A stretch of 49,715 nucleotides of DNA from Haloquadratum walsbyi J07HQW2 (GCF_000415985.1 NZ_KE356561.1:209016-258730), one strand, 5' to 3'; shown: positions 1-9,650, numbered from the stretch's first letter. Notes: generated from the sequence alone by a model not told the origin. Made by a program: numbers and translations.

Positions 1-70
1 TCGGAAATGAAACGCTCTCAATTGGTGGTTTTGGTGCTCAAATCCTCACTCAAGAGGGTACATTTATGCT

Positions 71-104
71 CTTGTTTCCGGTATGATACAATGCCGGAAG
101 CAAG
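71..104. repeat. Inverted repeat before the integrase
   Basis: Arms CTTGTTTCCGG (71-81) and CCGGAAGCAAG (94-104) pair at 10 of 11 positions around a 12-base loop, ending 3 bases before the recombinase start codon. It could be a terminator of an upstream gene, an operator, or a recombination-site arm. Nothing else distinguishes these. Confidence 0.5.
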
Positions 105-107
105 GTT

Positions 108-710
108 ATGAATTTACAGGAGCACGAGCAAAAAGACGGATTCAAGATTTGGTTATCTGAACAAGAGGTTAGCTCTCTGCTTGATCAAGCGATTCACCCA
201 AGAGCCTCAATCGCATTTGCACTTGGGGCAAAATGTGGGCTTCGCAGTCATGAGATTGTTGAGTTACATCCTGAGGATATTGTTGAGACGGATATCGGAC
301 CGATGCTGAGGGTTGAGCATGGAAAGGGGGACAAGTTTCGAGAGACGCCGATACCTCCTGAATTGAAGACAACAATCGAGACTGCTGTTGAGTTTCGGGA
401 GGAGGGATTGAATGAGCCTGTAATCTTGAACACAAAAGGAGAGCCGACAACGACACGCACCTTAAGGAATTGGCTTGATCAGACGCGAAAGGAGCTTGCT
501 GATCGAGAGGATGAAAAATACTGGCTTGAGGTAAATCTGCATGATTTACGCCGAACGTGGGCAACTGCTCTCGCTTCTAAGTCTGTTGACCCATTAATTT
601 GCTGTGATTGGGGAGGTTGGAGTAATCTTGAGACATTTCTTGATCACTATCGAGGCACATATTCGCCTGAGGCTCAGGCTCGCGAGAGAAATAAAGTTGA
701 GTGGTTATGA
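108..710 (+). CDS. Tyrosine recombinase/integrase (XerC/D-like), short
   Basis: This is a site-specific DNA strand-exchange enzyme of the phage-integrase family. The 200 residues cover essentially the catalytic domain: Arg46 in GLRSHEI, Lys73 in the GKGDKF hairpin, HDLRRTW with His145/Arg148, Trp171 in GGW in place of the second His, and the nucleophile Tyr181 in LDHYRG. Only about 30 residues precede the catalytic core, so the usual N-terminal core-binding (SAM-like) domain is mostly absent. The gene may be truncated or belong to the short haloarchaeal recombinase group. It is very similar in layout to the fragment at 42211-42722. No partner gene is adjacent. An inverted repeat sits directly upstream. 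The family assignment is secure; activity is uncertain. Confidence 0.85.
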   Translation: MNLQEHEQKDGFKIWLSEQEVSSLLDQAIHPRASIAFALGAKCGLRSHEIVELHPEDIVETDIGPMLRVEHGKGDKFRETPIPPELKTTIETAVEFREEGLNEPVILNTKGEPTTTRTLRNWLDQTRKELADREDEKYWLEVNLHDLRRTWATALASKSVDPLICCDWGGWSNLETFLDHYRGTYSPEAQARERNKVEWL

Positions 711-1150
711 GTTTCCTCGAGGCGAGGATACTCGAAAAATCGGGAATTGATATTGGCTCTTACCGAACTCAGTGAAACAGCGTGAGTATCATGACATCCC
801 GCTGAATGCGTCTGTGTGTGAACAATCAAACTGCCTTCGAATACGTCGTCCTGCCTGATTCCGGGATATACCGTTGTCTCGTAGATATAGTTCCACCGCC
901 GTTGGTCACCCCGAGGTCCGGGACCGTCTGTTCACACTCGCTGGTTGTCCGCTCTGGCAAAAGAGACGAGTTGCTAACACGTAGTGGTCGGAATACCTCG
1001 AGAGTCAGTCGCCTGATTCAGTCGCTGTCCGGATCACCGTATTGAACAGAGGTGGGGAATTGGGGTGAATCCTGGTCGGAAGAGTTCCCCGAGATGGGAC
1101 GAAGCAGGTATCTGAATGTTTGGTGATAAAATCGTCACTTACAGTAGCCA
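711..1150. other. Intergenic, no convincing gene
   Basis: A 79-codon open frame at 806-1045 has no recognisable motif and an implausible composition, so I do not call it. The string ACAGCGTGAGTATC near 776-790 recurs at about 2952-2965 inside the AbrB-like remnant; this may be chance or a small shared scrap. Confidence 0.4.
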
Positions 1151-1162
1151 AATTTTAAAATA
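1151..1162 (+). promoter_or_regulatory. TATA-like box for the lipoprotein gene
   Basis: AATTTTAAAATA is centred about 30 bases before the ATG at 1187. With an archaeal start site about 27 bases downstream of the box centre, transcription would begin at the start codon, giving the leaderless mRNA usual in haloarchaea. This supports the chosen start. Confidence 0.4.
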
Positions 1163-1186
1163 CCCATCCGGATATGTCTGACGTGT

Positions 1187-2407
1187 ATGTCCCCACGAAG
1201 CCCTCCACCTAGCGACTCAGCTCCCGAGGTGAGTGACGCGCCTGCTCTCCCTCGTCGCGCGTTCCTCGGTACGATCGGCGCAGGAACAGTCTCGGCCCTG
1301 TCTGGCTGCCTCGGGAGCGGCGACTCGCCCTCCCCGTCATCGCTCTTCTCGTGGCCGCCGCAGACGGACACCGACAGGGTCGTTCTCCGTTCGGTCTACG
1401 GTCGGTGGCTCGACTGGGCGCAAGGCCGATTCGAGGACGAGTACGGTATCTCCTTTCGGAACTGGGAGGACCCTGCCCTCTGGAACTACCACCCGACGGA
1501 GACGGACGCGCTGAGTCCGGTATTAAACCCCATCCACGACCACGTCCTTGACCCGGTGTCGGATCGACTCGGAAATCCGCTGAGCTCGACTCACGGTCCG
1601 ACGCGGGCTATCGATGCCGTCGACGTCAGGCCGGGGTGGCTCGAGGCGGGCGTCGAGAACGGCTCCGTTAAACCGCTTCCCGTCGAGAAGATGCCAGCCT
1701 GGGAGAACATCCCCGAACGGTTCCGTGACGGTGTCCACCGGCAGGACGGCGAGACGTACGGCGTGCCCACCGAAGCAGTCCTCACGACGCTCGCCTACAA
1801 CACCGACGCCTTCGACGAGCCCCCGGATTCGTGGGACGTGCTCTGGGATGACCGGTTCGACGGGGAGGTCGTCCTCGGCGGCGGCTACTGGGACCTCCCG
1901 CTCATCGCCGCACTCTACACCGAACAGGATCCGAAGAGTCCGGACGACTTCGAAGCCATCCGCGACGCGTTGGAACGGCTCAAAGCGCAGGACGTCACGA
2001 TGGCGTATCGGGACGAAGTCATCGAGACGTTTCAGTCGGACGAGGCTGTCGTAGGTACGATGTGGCAGTCGATGGCGTACCGTGCACGGTTCGACCGCGG
2101 CCTGGCCGTCGACTACACCGTCCCCCGGGAGGGGAGCGTCTACAAGTGCTATTACAACATAGTCCCGACCGACGCGCCGAACCCGATGGCGGCGCTCCGG
2201 CTCCTGAACTGGCTGTCCCGTCCGGAGGCAGCGGCCGAACTATTCGAACGTGAACGCGCTGTCCCGGCAGCGGGCGTCGGTGACGAACTCAGCCACGACG
2301 TTGCCTCGTACATCCGGTGGGACGACAGCTGGACGCTGTACAGGACGTTTCCGCTCTCGGATGACCTGAGCGAAGGATACGGGGAGATCATGCGGGATGT
2401 ATCCTGA
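1187..2407 (+). CDS. ABC-type extracellular substrate-binding lipoprotein (PotD-like)
   Basis: This is a 406-residue binding protein for an ABC importer, of the class that takes up polyamines, iron or other small solutes. The N-terminus has a Tat signal (RR at 23-24, then AFLG) and a lipobox ending at Cys41 (LSGC), so it should be folded before export and lipid-anchored outside the membrane. The body has class II binding-protein hallmarks: VPTEAVLTTLAYNTDAF, a WDVLWDDRFDGEVV segment, YYNIVPTDAPNP, and a C-terminal LRLLNWLSRPEAA helix as in PotD/IdiA-type proteins. No permease or ATPase gene is nearby, so the partner transporter must be elsewhere. Its GC content and codon use are much higher than the flanking AT-rich DNA, suggesting recent arrival or a core gene stranded in decayed DNA. 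The substrate is unknown. Confidence 0.88.
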   Translation: MSPRSPPPSDSAPEVSDAPALPRRAFLGTIGAGTVSALSGCLGSGDSPSPSSLFSWPPQTDTDRVVLRSVYGRWLDWAQGRFEDEYGISFRNWEDPALWNYHPTETDALSPVLNPIHDHVLDPVSDRLGNPLSSTHGPTRAIDAVDVRPGWLEAGVENGSVKPLPVEKMPAWENIPERFRDGVHRQDGETYGVPTEAVLTTLAYNTDAFDEPPDSWDVLWDDRFDGEVVLGGGYWDLPLIAALYTEQDPKSPDDFEAIRDALERLKAQDVTMAYRDEVIETFQSDEAVVGTMWQSMAYRARFDRGLAVDYTVPREGSVYKCYYNIVPTDAPNPMAALRLLNWLSRPEAAAELFERERAVPAAGVGDELSHDVASYIRWDDSWTLYRTFPLSDDLSEGYGEIMRDVS

Positions 2408-2899
2408 GCCGCATCTCGCTCATGTGGGCAGAATAGCTATTGATAGAATGATATACGGTTCAATAGATAACTGTTAATATGAATAAAAAGGAGCAGTCGT
2501 TGACCGATTGTGTTCAGATAAGCTAATTCCATGTATAATTATTGACGTGTAAAATAAATAAGTGTTCCTTAGTACGGTCTGAGTGTCTCTACCCGTAGAT
2601 TTTCATATCGCACACGGGGGTGAGGGTTCATCCTCAAGTGAAATGAATCGGTAATTAATATTTTTCTAAACCATCTTCATTATGACCCGAACCCTTTCGT
2701 GTGGGCCCAGCTAAAAATACTGCCGACTAACAAACGGTCTTGAAAAGAATTGAATACTCAAAAATTCAGACACACTCCTCATTTCCTGAGAGTCAGAACA
2801 AGAAACTGCAATTGTTGGGGCAGAAGTATATGAATAAACATCCAAGAATATCTGTTCAGCTCTTGTTCTTATTTATCGGGCTACTGCCTGCAGACCATG
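2408..2899. other. AT-rich intergenic region
   Basis: No supported gene. A 70-codon open frame at 2740-2952 lacks motifs and overlaps the AbrB-like remnant on the other strand, so it is treated as chance. Confidence 0.4.
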
Positions 2900-3057
2900 T
2901 TATTGTATCTCGTAATCTGCCTCCACGAAGTAAATTTCACATCCCGCTTTGACAGCGTGAGTATCCCAGATTTCCTTGAAAATCGTCACTTGTCCCCGAT
3001 CAACAATCTCTCGTCTGCGTATAGGCGTCTCGACGTACGCTTTCTCATGCTTGTAGA
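2900..3057 (-). pseudogene. AbrB/SpoVT-type DNA-binding domain remnant
   Basis: The minus strand between two stops reads VDRGQVTIFKEIWDTHAVKA followed by GCEIYFVEADYEIQ and a stop. This matches the swapped-hairpin AbrB/MazE-type motif, in which a run like 'rGQVTIPKeiR..hgvkaGdev.f' is typical. There is no start codon in the open frame, and the diagnostic Pro is changed to Phe, so it is a 5'-truncated relic of an antitoxin or transcription regulator. No toxin gene is recognisable next to it. Confidence 0.55.
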
Positions 3058-3493
3058 GTCAGCTAGGACCAGCATAAGAAAATTCTGAAACATACATGCC
3101 CTCTGTCGATATGATGCCTGAAGAAGTAACTTGATTATGTATGTCATTTTCACGCCAATTAGACCTTATGTAATAAATCGTCTCTTATCTTCTCTAGTTA
3201 TTACATACGGTTGATGTAGAATTATATTTGAGCAGCGACAGTAAGACTATTTTATAACCGAGCGATTTCCATCAACTATTGAGAGCGTCAACCAATTTCA
3301 TTATCTCATCTATATTAGATACATTGCTGTGATGACAGAATATATTCCTACTCTCCTTGTAAGATATATACATTCACGTGTACCAACCTAGTGAACCCGT
3401 ACTACATCTAGGTACGTACAACCAGATATAGGATCCAAAGCGCCGTTTTTGATCTCTTCGAGAATATATGATTCCTAGAGTAACACACTAATA
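3058..3493. other. AT-rich intergenic region
   Basis: No reading frame of substance on either strand and no strong repeat was seen. Confidence 0.5.
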
Positions 3494-3856
3494 CTACTTC
3501 CTATCAAGAACACAAAATCTGAAGTGATCTGCATTCCGGTCTTCACGGTCTTTAATGTGTGTCCAATCGATTCGAATCCACGGTGCTTCTGCAAGCGAAT
3601 CCCTTGCAAAAACCTGAGAGTGGTGTGAGCCGGGCAGGGTTGCTTTCGACATGTGATCTTCGCCAGAGAGTAGTTGTACTCCGACAATCGGATGCTCACA
3701 GACTCCCATTGAGTAGCTAACGAAATGACAACCACCCGAACTCGGGTAGTCGGTTGCTGGATCCGTAGCTATCACTCTTGAGAATAGAAGCTGTCCAGGA
3801 GGGCAAATATAACCTCCCAGACTGATCCTGGGTTTTCTGGCTGCAGTTATGAACAA
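3494..3856 (-). CDS. Hypothetical protein, 120 residues
   Basis: I do not recognise this family. The frame is open for 120 codons in DNA where stops are frequent, and codon choice is plausible. Visible features are a Gly/Pro-rich start (SLGGYICPPGQLLFS), several Cys and His residues without a clear zinc-binding spacing, and a basic/acidic C-terminus (IDWTHIKDREDRNADHF). No signal peptide or membrane segment is evident. It stands alone, about 170 bases downstream of the convergently read lipoprotein gene at 4029-4388 on the same strand. It may be the tail of a decayed longer gene. Confidence 0.4.
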   Translation of the reverse strand: MFITAARKPRISLGGYICPPGQLLFSRVIATDPATDYPSSGGCHFVSYSMGVCEHPIVGVQLLSGEDHMSKATLPGSHHSQVFARDSLAEAPWIRIDWTHIKDREDRNADHFRFCVLDRK

Positions 3857-4028
3857 AGAAATTATCCAGGATCACATGATAATCTGCTCACAGTTGATAT
3901 GAATGTATCGATTTGAGTTGGCACTGATCAGCGCGCTGCCTGTGGGGTAGTCTTGTGGGTTCACTGATGGAGATGTCTTCTACGAGTACGGCTTGTGCCG
4001 TGGATTAACTGTGCTCGTTTTGGCAGTC

Positions 4029-4388
4029 TCAAGTGAGAACCAGTACACGGATATCGTTTGGTTTGATTTCTATCTGGTAATCATTACTTTCGGTGAGTTC
4101 CGTCGTCTCATGTGTCGTTTCTTCTGGACGATCAACGTCAACGATAATAAAGAAGTTTCTTATAACTGGTAAATTTGCTGTAAATTCGTTTGTTTCACCA
4201 GTATTAACCGAGAATTTCCACTGGTTGATTGTACTTCCATTGCTGTATCTGAGTTGAAGCGAGCCTTCTACCACGCTGTCACGGTCATTGAAAATACTAA
4301 AGCGAGAAGGTCGCAATTCTTGCAAGTCTGACACACACCCGCTGCAGGATGCTACCCCAGCTACAACAAGGAACTTTCGCCGGATCAC
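4029..4388 (-). CDS. Small Tat-type lipoprotein
   Basis: This is a 119-residue secreted protein. It begins MIRRKFLVVAGVASC, giving a twin-arginine-like start, a short hydrophobic core and a lipobox Cys at residue 15 or 18 (SCSGC). The mature part is a compact beta-rich domain with conserved-looking turns (RDSVVEGSLQLRYSNGS, VNTGETNEF, FFIIVDVDRPEETTHETTEL) of the sort seen in many haloarchaeal surface lipoproteins of unknown function. It stands alone with no operon partner. Function is unknown; the export prediction rests on the visible signal. Confidence 0.7.
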   Translation of the reverse strand: MIRRKFLVVAGVASCSGCVSDLQELRPSRFSIFNDRDSVVEGSLQLRYSNGSTINQWKFSVNTGETNEFTANLPVIRNFFIIVDVDRPEETTHETTELTESNDYQIEIKPNDIRVLVLT

Positions 4389-5896
4389 ATGTAATCATCT
4401 CTCCCTGATAGCAAAAACGCGATTCCAATTTTCTAGACGTGAGACATGCCCTGCTAATATTGATCTTTTTTCATGATTCGAGATATCAGAGCTGAGATCT
4501 CATCTACATCGCCTGGGCGAAGACTATGCTCTATGTCACCATCTAAAACAATGTGAGAAACAAAAATACCGACTACGATCATCGTTTCAATCGGTAACTT
4601 TAGCGATTGTCGTGAAACAGACTACTCAATCGGTCTACTCTGTCAATATAATCATATTGATATGACAAAATGTGTATGTATTGCGTATAAATAGTATCCG
4701 TAGCGGGTGACAAAGACAGCTGAGAATATATACTTAAACGACTATGTATACGTCCTCAGAACAGTGATTACAGCTTCTTCCCTTGACTCTCAGGAAAAGA
4801 GGAGTGTGTGTATGTCCGTCCGAGTGTTCAAATATTTTCACAACCACTCAGCATGAAAAGCCACTTTTAATATATTTATTCGTCGATCCTCCTCAGGTGG
4901 TTCAGTAATCCCAGTGAACACTCAGGAAATGAGGAGAGGGGGCATCCAAATCCGAGTTCTTTGTAAGAAGTCATATTTTTGAGTATAGAATTATCGTGAG
5001 TAGCAAATGTTAATCAGACAAGGATCGAGGTGATGTCTCGGTATCGTAGTACCTTACGTAAAAAGTATTTTGTAATATTACATAAGAAGCTGATGTTATA
5101 GCACGGATATTCTATGCCTAATAGATGATAAATGACGAATTATTAGACAAATATGATTTATCAGTTTACCCTTAATCGGTATATTATCTCAGCATAGTCA
5201 GCCGAATAATAGTATAATGATGGTACAGATGTTATATTATTTTGCTAAATTAATCATTAATTTGATATTTTGCGTGAATCGGGAGCTGTAAAATCAGTCT
5301 CTTTTGATAATTTAGATATATCTATACTTTTATTATATCATTTAATTTTGAGTCTACAATGCCTACGGATAATTTATATTATTCATTAATGTGTGTAATT
5401 ATCAATATTCACGCAGCGAAATAAGCTATGTCTGACGATTAACTATATCGATATTGTCACTCTTGATTGATGAATTCTATGTGAAATGGATATCGCTCCT
5501 ATACTTACTCCCTGCAATATCTTGTGTAAAAATAAGTAGTATTACTGTAACTATCTCGGCTGCACAGAGTCAACGGTCAAAATAGCGAATAATATTTACG
5601 GGCTGTTCACGCAGCTGTCTTGTCATATCTCCAGCAGCAGAGGCACATTAGATACTAACTGGACGGAATTCTATGAGCATAATCAGCACCGGCGATATTC
5701 ATTATAATCCCATTCTGGATCAATATACTTATGAGTCTCATGAAGCCTGCACTTCCCTGTCAGCCACTCAACGGTACCCTCACAATTGCGACGTATTCTC
5801 CGTGATATTAATAATACGACTCAGCCTTATCCGAAGTACCCACTCGAATTTGCTCTCCTCTGGTTGTATCTCTTATACTGTAGGTAGTTTCTTCAG
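4389..5896. other. Gene-free AT-rich region of 1.5 kb
   Basis: No gene is supported over this stretch. Two near-matching blocks (CTCAGGAAAAGAGGAG near 4788 and CTCAGGAAATGAGGAG near 4921) suggest an old duplication. The 21-base string at 4507-4527 (CATCGCCTGGGC then GAAGACTAT) recurs at 43189-43214. A short minus-strand frame near 5575-5650 reads GDMTRQLREQPVNIIRYFDR and may be a gene tail. Confidence 0.45.
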
Positions 5897-6247
5897 CTAC
5901 CCTCGTTCAGCGATAGATAAGTAGAGTGCGTAATTATCGGTTAATTCTCCAGTATCTCGATCCTCAGTGCGCTGAAGATTGATTTCAACACGAGTCGAAT
6001 TGTCCTCAAAGTCAAGCAATGGTTTGAGGGAAGCTCCTACTGCTTCAATAAATTCGGGAGTGCCAGTAATTCGAACTGTAGAGATCTCTGTCGGATACTT
6101 GCTACCTGAAAAGCCAGATGGCTTCGGAATCACAGTATCTTTGAGCTCTCCATCACTCGGCTCGTCCAGTCCCTCTATCCACTTCATTGCTTGTCGCTTT
6201 CTTATGTGCCCAGACTCGGTAGTGGGCAGCTGGTCTAGTTCAACCAT
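5897..6247 (-). CDS. Conserved-looking hypothetical protein, 116 residues
   Basis: This is a soluble protein of unknown function. It starts MVELDQLPTTESGHIRKRQA and contains a well-structured alpha/beta core (STVRITGTPEFIEAVGASLK, STRVEINLQRTEDRDTGEL) ending DNYALYLSIAERG, which reads like a strand-turn-strand end of a single domain. It has no signal peptide, membrane helix or metal-binding cysteines. Composition is acidic and typical of a real haloarchaeal gene. It has no same-strand neighbour within 1.7 kb on the 5' side apart from the fragment at 6516-6681. I infer it is intact. Confidence 0.65.
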   Translation of the reverse strand: MVELDQLPTTESGHIRKRQAMKWIEGLDEPSDGELKDTVIPKPSGFSGSKYPTEISTVRITGTPEFIEAVGASLKPLLDFEDNSTRVEINLQRTEDRDTGELTDNYALYLSIAERG

Positions 6248-6515
6248 AATTATACTTGGCTCCTACGGCAATTCAGATTTTATCATAATAAAATGTCGTT
6301 TCAGTTTCCTCGCTCAAATACACTCATGAGGAGATCCGTTCTGGGAAGGGTTCGTATGTTTATGACGCAGGCAGTAGGTTTGTATATTGCTACCGATACT
6401 TTGAGTTTTTTTCTTATGGAACAATCTGCTTTTGTTCCGCTCGATTATTACATAAAGTATAGCCGGGCGGTCTCGCAGAAATCAACCTTGTTATCGTAGA
6501 GAGCGAGTATAACAA

Positions 6516-6681
6516 TTAAGTTGACCCGTCCGCCTCGTCGGTCGGAGTAGGTCTGCTGGAGGAACTTCTTATTTGATCGGATACCGTGTTCAACGACAGC
6601 GATCTCAAGCGGCTTGGATCCATCTCCTTGGTAAAATTCGTACTCATTTCCAGCTTGGTCGTAGTTCCAGGGGCGACCTGT
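6516..6681 (-). pseudogene. Fragment of a larger gene, unidentified
   Basis: Between stops the minus strand reads GRPWNYDQAGNEYEFYQGDG, then SKPLEIAVVEHGIRSNKKFL and QQTYSDRRGGST. This is clearly coding-like and has the flavour of an N-terminal segment of large haloarchaeal restriction or helicase proteins, but I cannot name it with confidence. It has no start codon and is cut at both ends, so it is a relic. Confidence 0.4.
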
Positions 6682-7410
6682 TCAGGAATTCAGGAAGGTG
6701 GATGTTATATACTAGCATGAAAAGACGCTGTCATGTATAACCTCGTGGCAATGTAAGAAGTGATAACCATTCAAATGCATCCACAGGCGTTCTACAGAAC
6801 TACCAGTCGTTCATAAACTCGACAGATAATCCAACTTTTTTAGCCGGATTTTCAACTCAATATGTTTGTTTGTCTTTATCAGTGAATTATGGAGATAACA
6901 CCCGATAGTCTAAGCGAGTCTCGTATCCTGTCAGTATCCTCTTGAATTATCATCATCAAATTGATGACATACTCATCTGAACGCCATCACGACCGGATCC
7001 ACATAAACAGAAGCCTGATTCATACAATAGAGACGCTGCGGCATTTGTGATGGTACTCAGGATATTATAATAAGTGGAATCTTGAATTATACTCACTCAC
7101 AATTTGGAATGAGTTTAGCCGTCTCAATATTAATCTCCTCCTGAAAGTGCAATTCCGTTTTTCCTACAGCATAACTCCCGTCCGTGTATGGCGTGTCATA
7201 CGTATTAGACGTGAAACAGGGTTTGAAACCCACATTCAGTACGCTCACCTTGACTTTCGAATTCGTCATGAATCCATTTCGGCAAGTTGGCTACCTTGTC
7301 GTTCCCGATCATCGCTGCTATCCGCTCACTTTCGTCTTTTTTATTATGATGGAACTTGGTTCAGCTTCTTGAAGTTCAGAACCAGACCAGATGGCGGTAT
7401 ATCATTTAAA
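6682..7410. other. AT-rich intergenic region
   Basis: No supported gene. Open frames starting at 7147 and 7184 gain meaning only from about 7411 onward, where an integrase remnant begins. Confidence 0.4.
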
Positions 7411-7660
7411 AACAATCACGAAAGCAAACGCAGCGTGACTATCTTTGACAAGTTGACAAATATATTAACTAATTACATCGACAGAGACAGGTTAGACAAG
7501 ACTGACGAGCATGGACGAGAGCCACTGTTTGCCGTGCCGGATGGTCGGATATACAGATAGCGAGCGTAAGAACGTGATGGCTATCACACGTCTTTGTGTC
7601 ACAACGGCGAAGTGTCCTCATGACCGTGTGATCGAGGACTGTATCCAGTTCTACCCCTAA
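7411..7660 (+). pseudogene. Tyrosine integrase remnant (middle segment)
   Basis: The frame reads HESKRSVTIFDKLTNILTNY, then IDRDRLDKTDEHGREPLFAV and PDGRIYR. After a frameshift near 7555 it continues NVMAITRLCVTTAKCPHDRV and IEDC. Haloarchaeal integrases carry exactly this succession: a basic-strand 'sKRtVpi.d.L', then 'tDeyGREPLftt..GRI', then a Cys/His 'CPHdr.IedC' segment. Both the catalytic start and the HxxR/Tyr end are missing. It is one of four recombinase genes or relics in the window. Confidence 0.6.
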
Positions 7661-7832
7661 CCACATTGTGCATGCACACTCCGCGATGTCATGGCATCAT
7701 GCATAAAATGTACCTGCGAATTCTCATTGAGACAACGATCAACAGGATCGTGGGGTATTCGGACAAGCACGACCCAGACCGTATTCATTCAATTAGAAGT
7801 TTATTGAATTTGTCGAAATATGCATTTACTGA

Positions 7833-8018
7833 TTATTATCACACACGTTCTTAACTAATGACCGAGTTCAACGTCAATTCCAACTTGAGAATCCAGCCTG
7901 TGTTGCTGAGGATTGCTGCAGAGAGATTCTCACCAGCATATCACAAACAACTGGGCAATCTGCAATCGAATTCCTGCACACAATCGACCGTGATTTAGAG
8001 ATGGATCCACACAATTAG
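7833..8018 (+). pseudogene. Gene-tail fragment, unidentified
   Basis: An open frame without a start codon reads RVQRQFQLENPACVAEDCCR, then EILTSISQTTGQSAIEFLHT and IDRDLEMDPHN before TAG. Its stop overlaps the stop of the rdfA-like gene on the other strand. It looks coding-like, with three closely spaced Cys, but matches no family I know. Confidence 0.3.
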
Positions 8019-8728
8019 TTCTTCAATCGGTGTGCACTTCCAGTGTCTATGGGTTTTGTCTCATCTCCATCTGCGTCTGCACCTGATAACTCAGAGTCGC
8101 TCGCACACTGACACCCGCCTGAGTCAATAAGTCTCTTTGGTGAGCGACGAGCACCACAATCCTGACATGTGACCCAGATTTCGATATTCACTTCATATGA
8201 CCCACCATCGATGACATTATGCTTGATCCACTGTGCCAAGTTGTTTTCCACAATCGCTTGGAGCCGTCCGGCGATTTTTCGCATGTGCGTGAGACTTGAG
8301 GCTGGATTATTAGTTGTTTCGCTGGAGGAGCGTGAGACGTTTCGATGGTCTTTACAGTAATTGTACACAGATTGATATGTGATGAGATCAGCTTCAAGTC
8401 GCTCAACATCGATACCGTCGTGTTTGAGACGCTGTCTGACCTCAGTCTGCATTCCGGCAGTCACGTCATCGTCATCGCCACTCAGAAGTCGATAGATATT
8501 CGCTGCTTCTCCATCAAGCAAATGTGTTGAACTGGCGACCGCAGCCTCAATGATCCGTCTATTCACATGGTCAGCCAGATCCCGCAGACTTTGTTGATCG
8601 TATCCATTCTCTCCGAGCCATCGAGCGACGACTTCATCACCGAGTTCTGAAATATCATATCGATCCGCGACTCGCTCAATTTTGGGTCCGTCCCCACCAC
8701 GGCGGGAGTATGACGATTCCGTACTCAT
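8015..8728 (-). CDS. rdfA: RdfA-family protein (rod-determining factor)
   Basis: This haloarchaeal family includes the factor needed for rod-shaped cells in Haloferax volcanii; many paralogues sit on mobile elements. Evidence is the family layout: an N-terminal KIERVADRYDISELGDEVVA, then WLGENGYDQQSLRDLADHVN with RRIIEAAV, a central DGEAANIYRLLSGDDDDVTA block, an RLKHDGIDVERLEADLITYQ block, and a C-terminal zinc-ribbon-like part with CQDCG and a CQC pair. I prefer the start at 8728 (MSTESSYSRR) over the upstream ATG at 8749, because a TATA-like box at 8755-8762 would make a leaderless mRNA starting there. It lies upstream of no same-strand gene but in the same accessory block as the ParB-like gene. 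The family call is strong; whether it shapes cells here is unknown. Confidence 0.85.
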   Translation of the reverse strand: MSTESSYSRRGGDGPKIERVADRYDISELGDEVVARWLGENGYDQQSLRDLADHVNRRIIEAAVASSTHLLDGEAANIYRLLSGDDDDVTAGMQTEVRQRLKHDGIDVERLEADLITYQSVYNYCKDHRNVSRSSSETTNNPASSLTHMRKIAGRLQAIVENNLAQWIKHNVIDGGSYEVNIEIWVTCQDCGARRSPKRLIDSGGCQCASDSELSGADADGDETKPIDTGSAHRLKN

Positions 8729-8754
8729 TGCTTTGGGTAAATAATACACATATT

Positions 8755-8762
8755 CGTATATA
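8755..8762 (-). promoter_or_regulatory. TATA-like box for the rdfA-like gene
   Basis: GTATATAG is centred about 30 bases upstream of the ATG at 8728 and fits a leaderless transcript beginning at that codon. Confidence 0.4.
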
Positions 8763-8830
8763 GACTACACGAATGTTTTCACTGACTGAAATTCTGCGTC
8801 ACAATCTAACATATGACGTATTCGCACTCG

Positions 8831-9628
8831 TTAAAAAAACTGCCGATAGCCCTCTCCCCACTTGTCTTTGAGTCGGGTTCTCGCACGATTCGTCTCAGTG
8901 CGATTGTAACTGTCAAGATGTCGGTTTGCCCAGACTCTCGTTGCAGTCTCATCGTCCAAGTACATGCCAAGAATCTCGATATCTTCGAGTCCAGCTACAT
9001 GGCTTGCCCAGACTCTTTTGTGACCGTCTAAGAGAGTCAACGAGTCGGTTTGAGTGCAAGTACAAGTGCAAGAGCGAGAATGAGCGCGGTCATGATTTGC
9101 CCACACGAGAGGAGGTCTCGGTGGTTTCTCTCTCGCTGCCACCTTCTCGACGAATCGTGTGTTTTGATCGAGGGAAAACGTCCGGGAGTGGTATGGTGAC
9201 GGATATATCCGATCAATGTCAACTGTTATTGGTCCTCTCGAGCCAGCTTTCTGAAGTCTCGGCTGTGGAAACGCATAATAATCTACTCCAGACCTCTCGA
9301 GTCGAGTCAGTTTGAGTGGTGCCACTCCGGAATAGTACTGAAATGCTGAGTCAAGATCCGGCGTGAACACAACAATTGCTATTGGTGAGTCACTCCGGTA
9401 TTGCGGATTATCTTCTGCGACAGTCACTCCACGGTCGGGTACATCCCATTCTTCAGCTGTCACAGGCGGCACATTGACGACCACTGGCTTGCGAGTGCGA
9501 GTGTCAGTGTCAGTGACATTCTCATTCTGTCTCTTCGAGTCTGGACGTTCATTATCGATTACAACGTCTCCAAACGACAGGTCGTTATCGTGTTCTGGGT
9601 CGTCAGTATCTTCTCTGAGTTGGGTCAT
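8831..9628 (-). CDS. ParB-like N-terminal-domain protein
   Basis: This 265-residue protein carries a ParB/sulfiredoxin-type fold near its C-terminal half: ITVDIDRIYPSPYHSRTF is the usual 'I..I.p..yhpR' entry, and TLLDGHKRVWASHVAGLEDI matches the 'v.DGHkRl.Aa..aGl..i' core. The N-terminal half (GDVVIDN, then VVVNVPPVTAEEWDV) is a haloarchaeal module also present, truncated, at 19179-19397. The C-terminal core alone recurs at 36867-36990. Proteins with this fold bind DNA or act as nucleotide-dependent switches, and here it probably serves an integrated plasmid or virus. A TATA-like AATAAAAAT at 9651-9659 fits a leaderless start at 9628. Inverted repeats at 9828-10036 just upstream could be its binding sites; that is inference. 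Confidence 0.8.
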   Translation of the reverse strand: MTQLREDTDDPEHDNDLSFGDVVIDNERPDSKRQNENVTDTDTRTRKPVVVNVPPVTAEEWDVPDRGVTVAEDNPQYRSDSPIAIVVFTPDLDSAFQYYSGVAPLKLTRLERSGVDYYAFPQPRLQKAGSRGPITVDIDRIYPSPYHSRTFSLDQNTRFVEKVAAREKPPRPPLVWANHDRAHSRSCTCTCTQTDSLTLLDGHKRVWASHVAGLEDIEILGMYLDDETATRVWANRHLDSYNRTETNRARTRLKDKWGEGYRQFF

Positions 9629-9650
9629 TTTGTGAGTGTGAGTGTCTGTG

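Noticed and set aside
806-1045. 79-codon open frame
   Set aside because: Rich in Ser/Arg/Val without motif, no promoter, and composition unlike neighbouring real genes.
1233-2253. Several long frames inside the lipoprotein gene on both strands
   Set aside because: Shadows of a GC-rich gene; Arg/Ser-rich translations without family features.
3475-3735. 86-codon minus frame overlapping the 120-residue hypothetical gene
   Set aside because: Different phase of the same DNA and less plausible translation.
6293-6499. 68-codon plus frame
   Set aside because: No motif, follows no promoter, and sits in a decayed area; composition not convincing.
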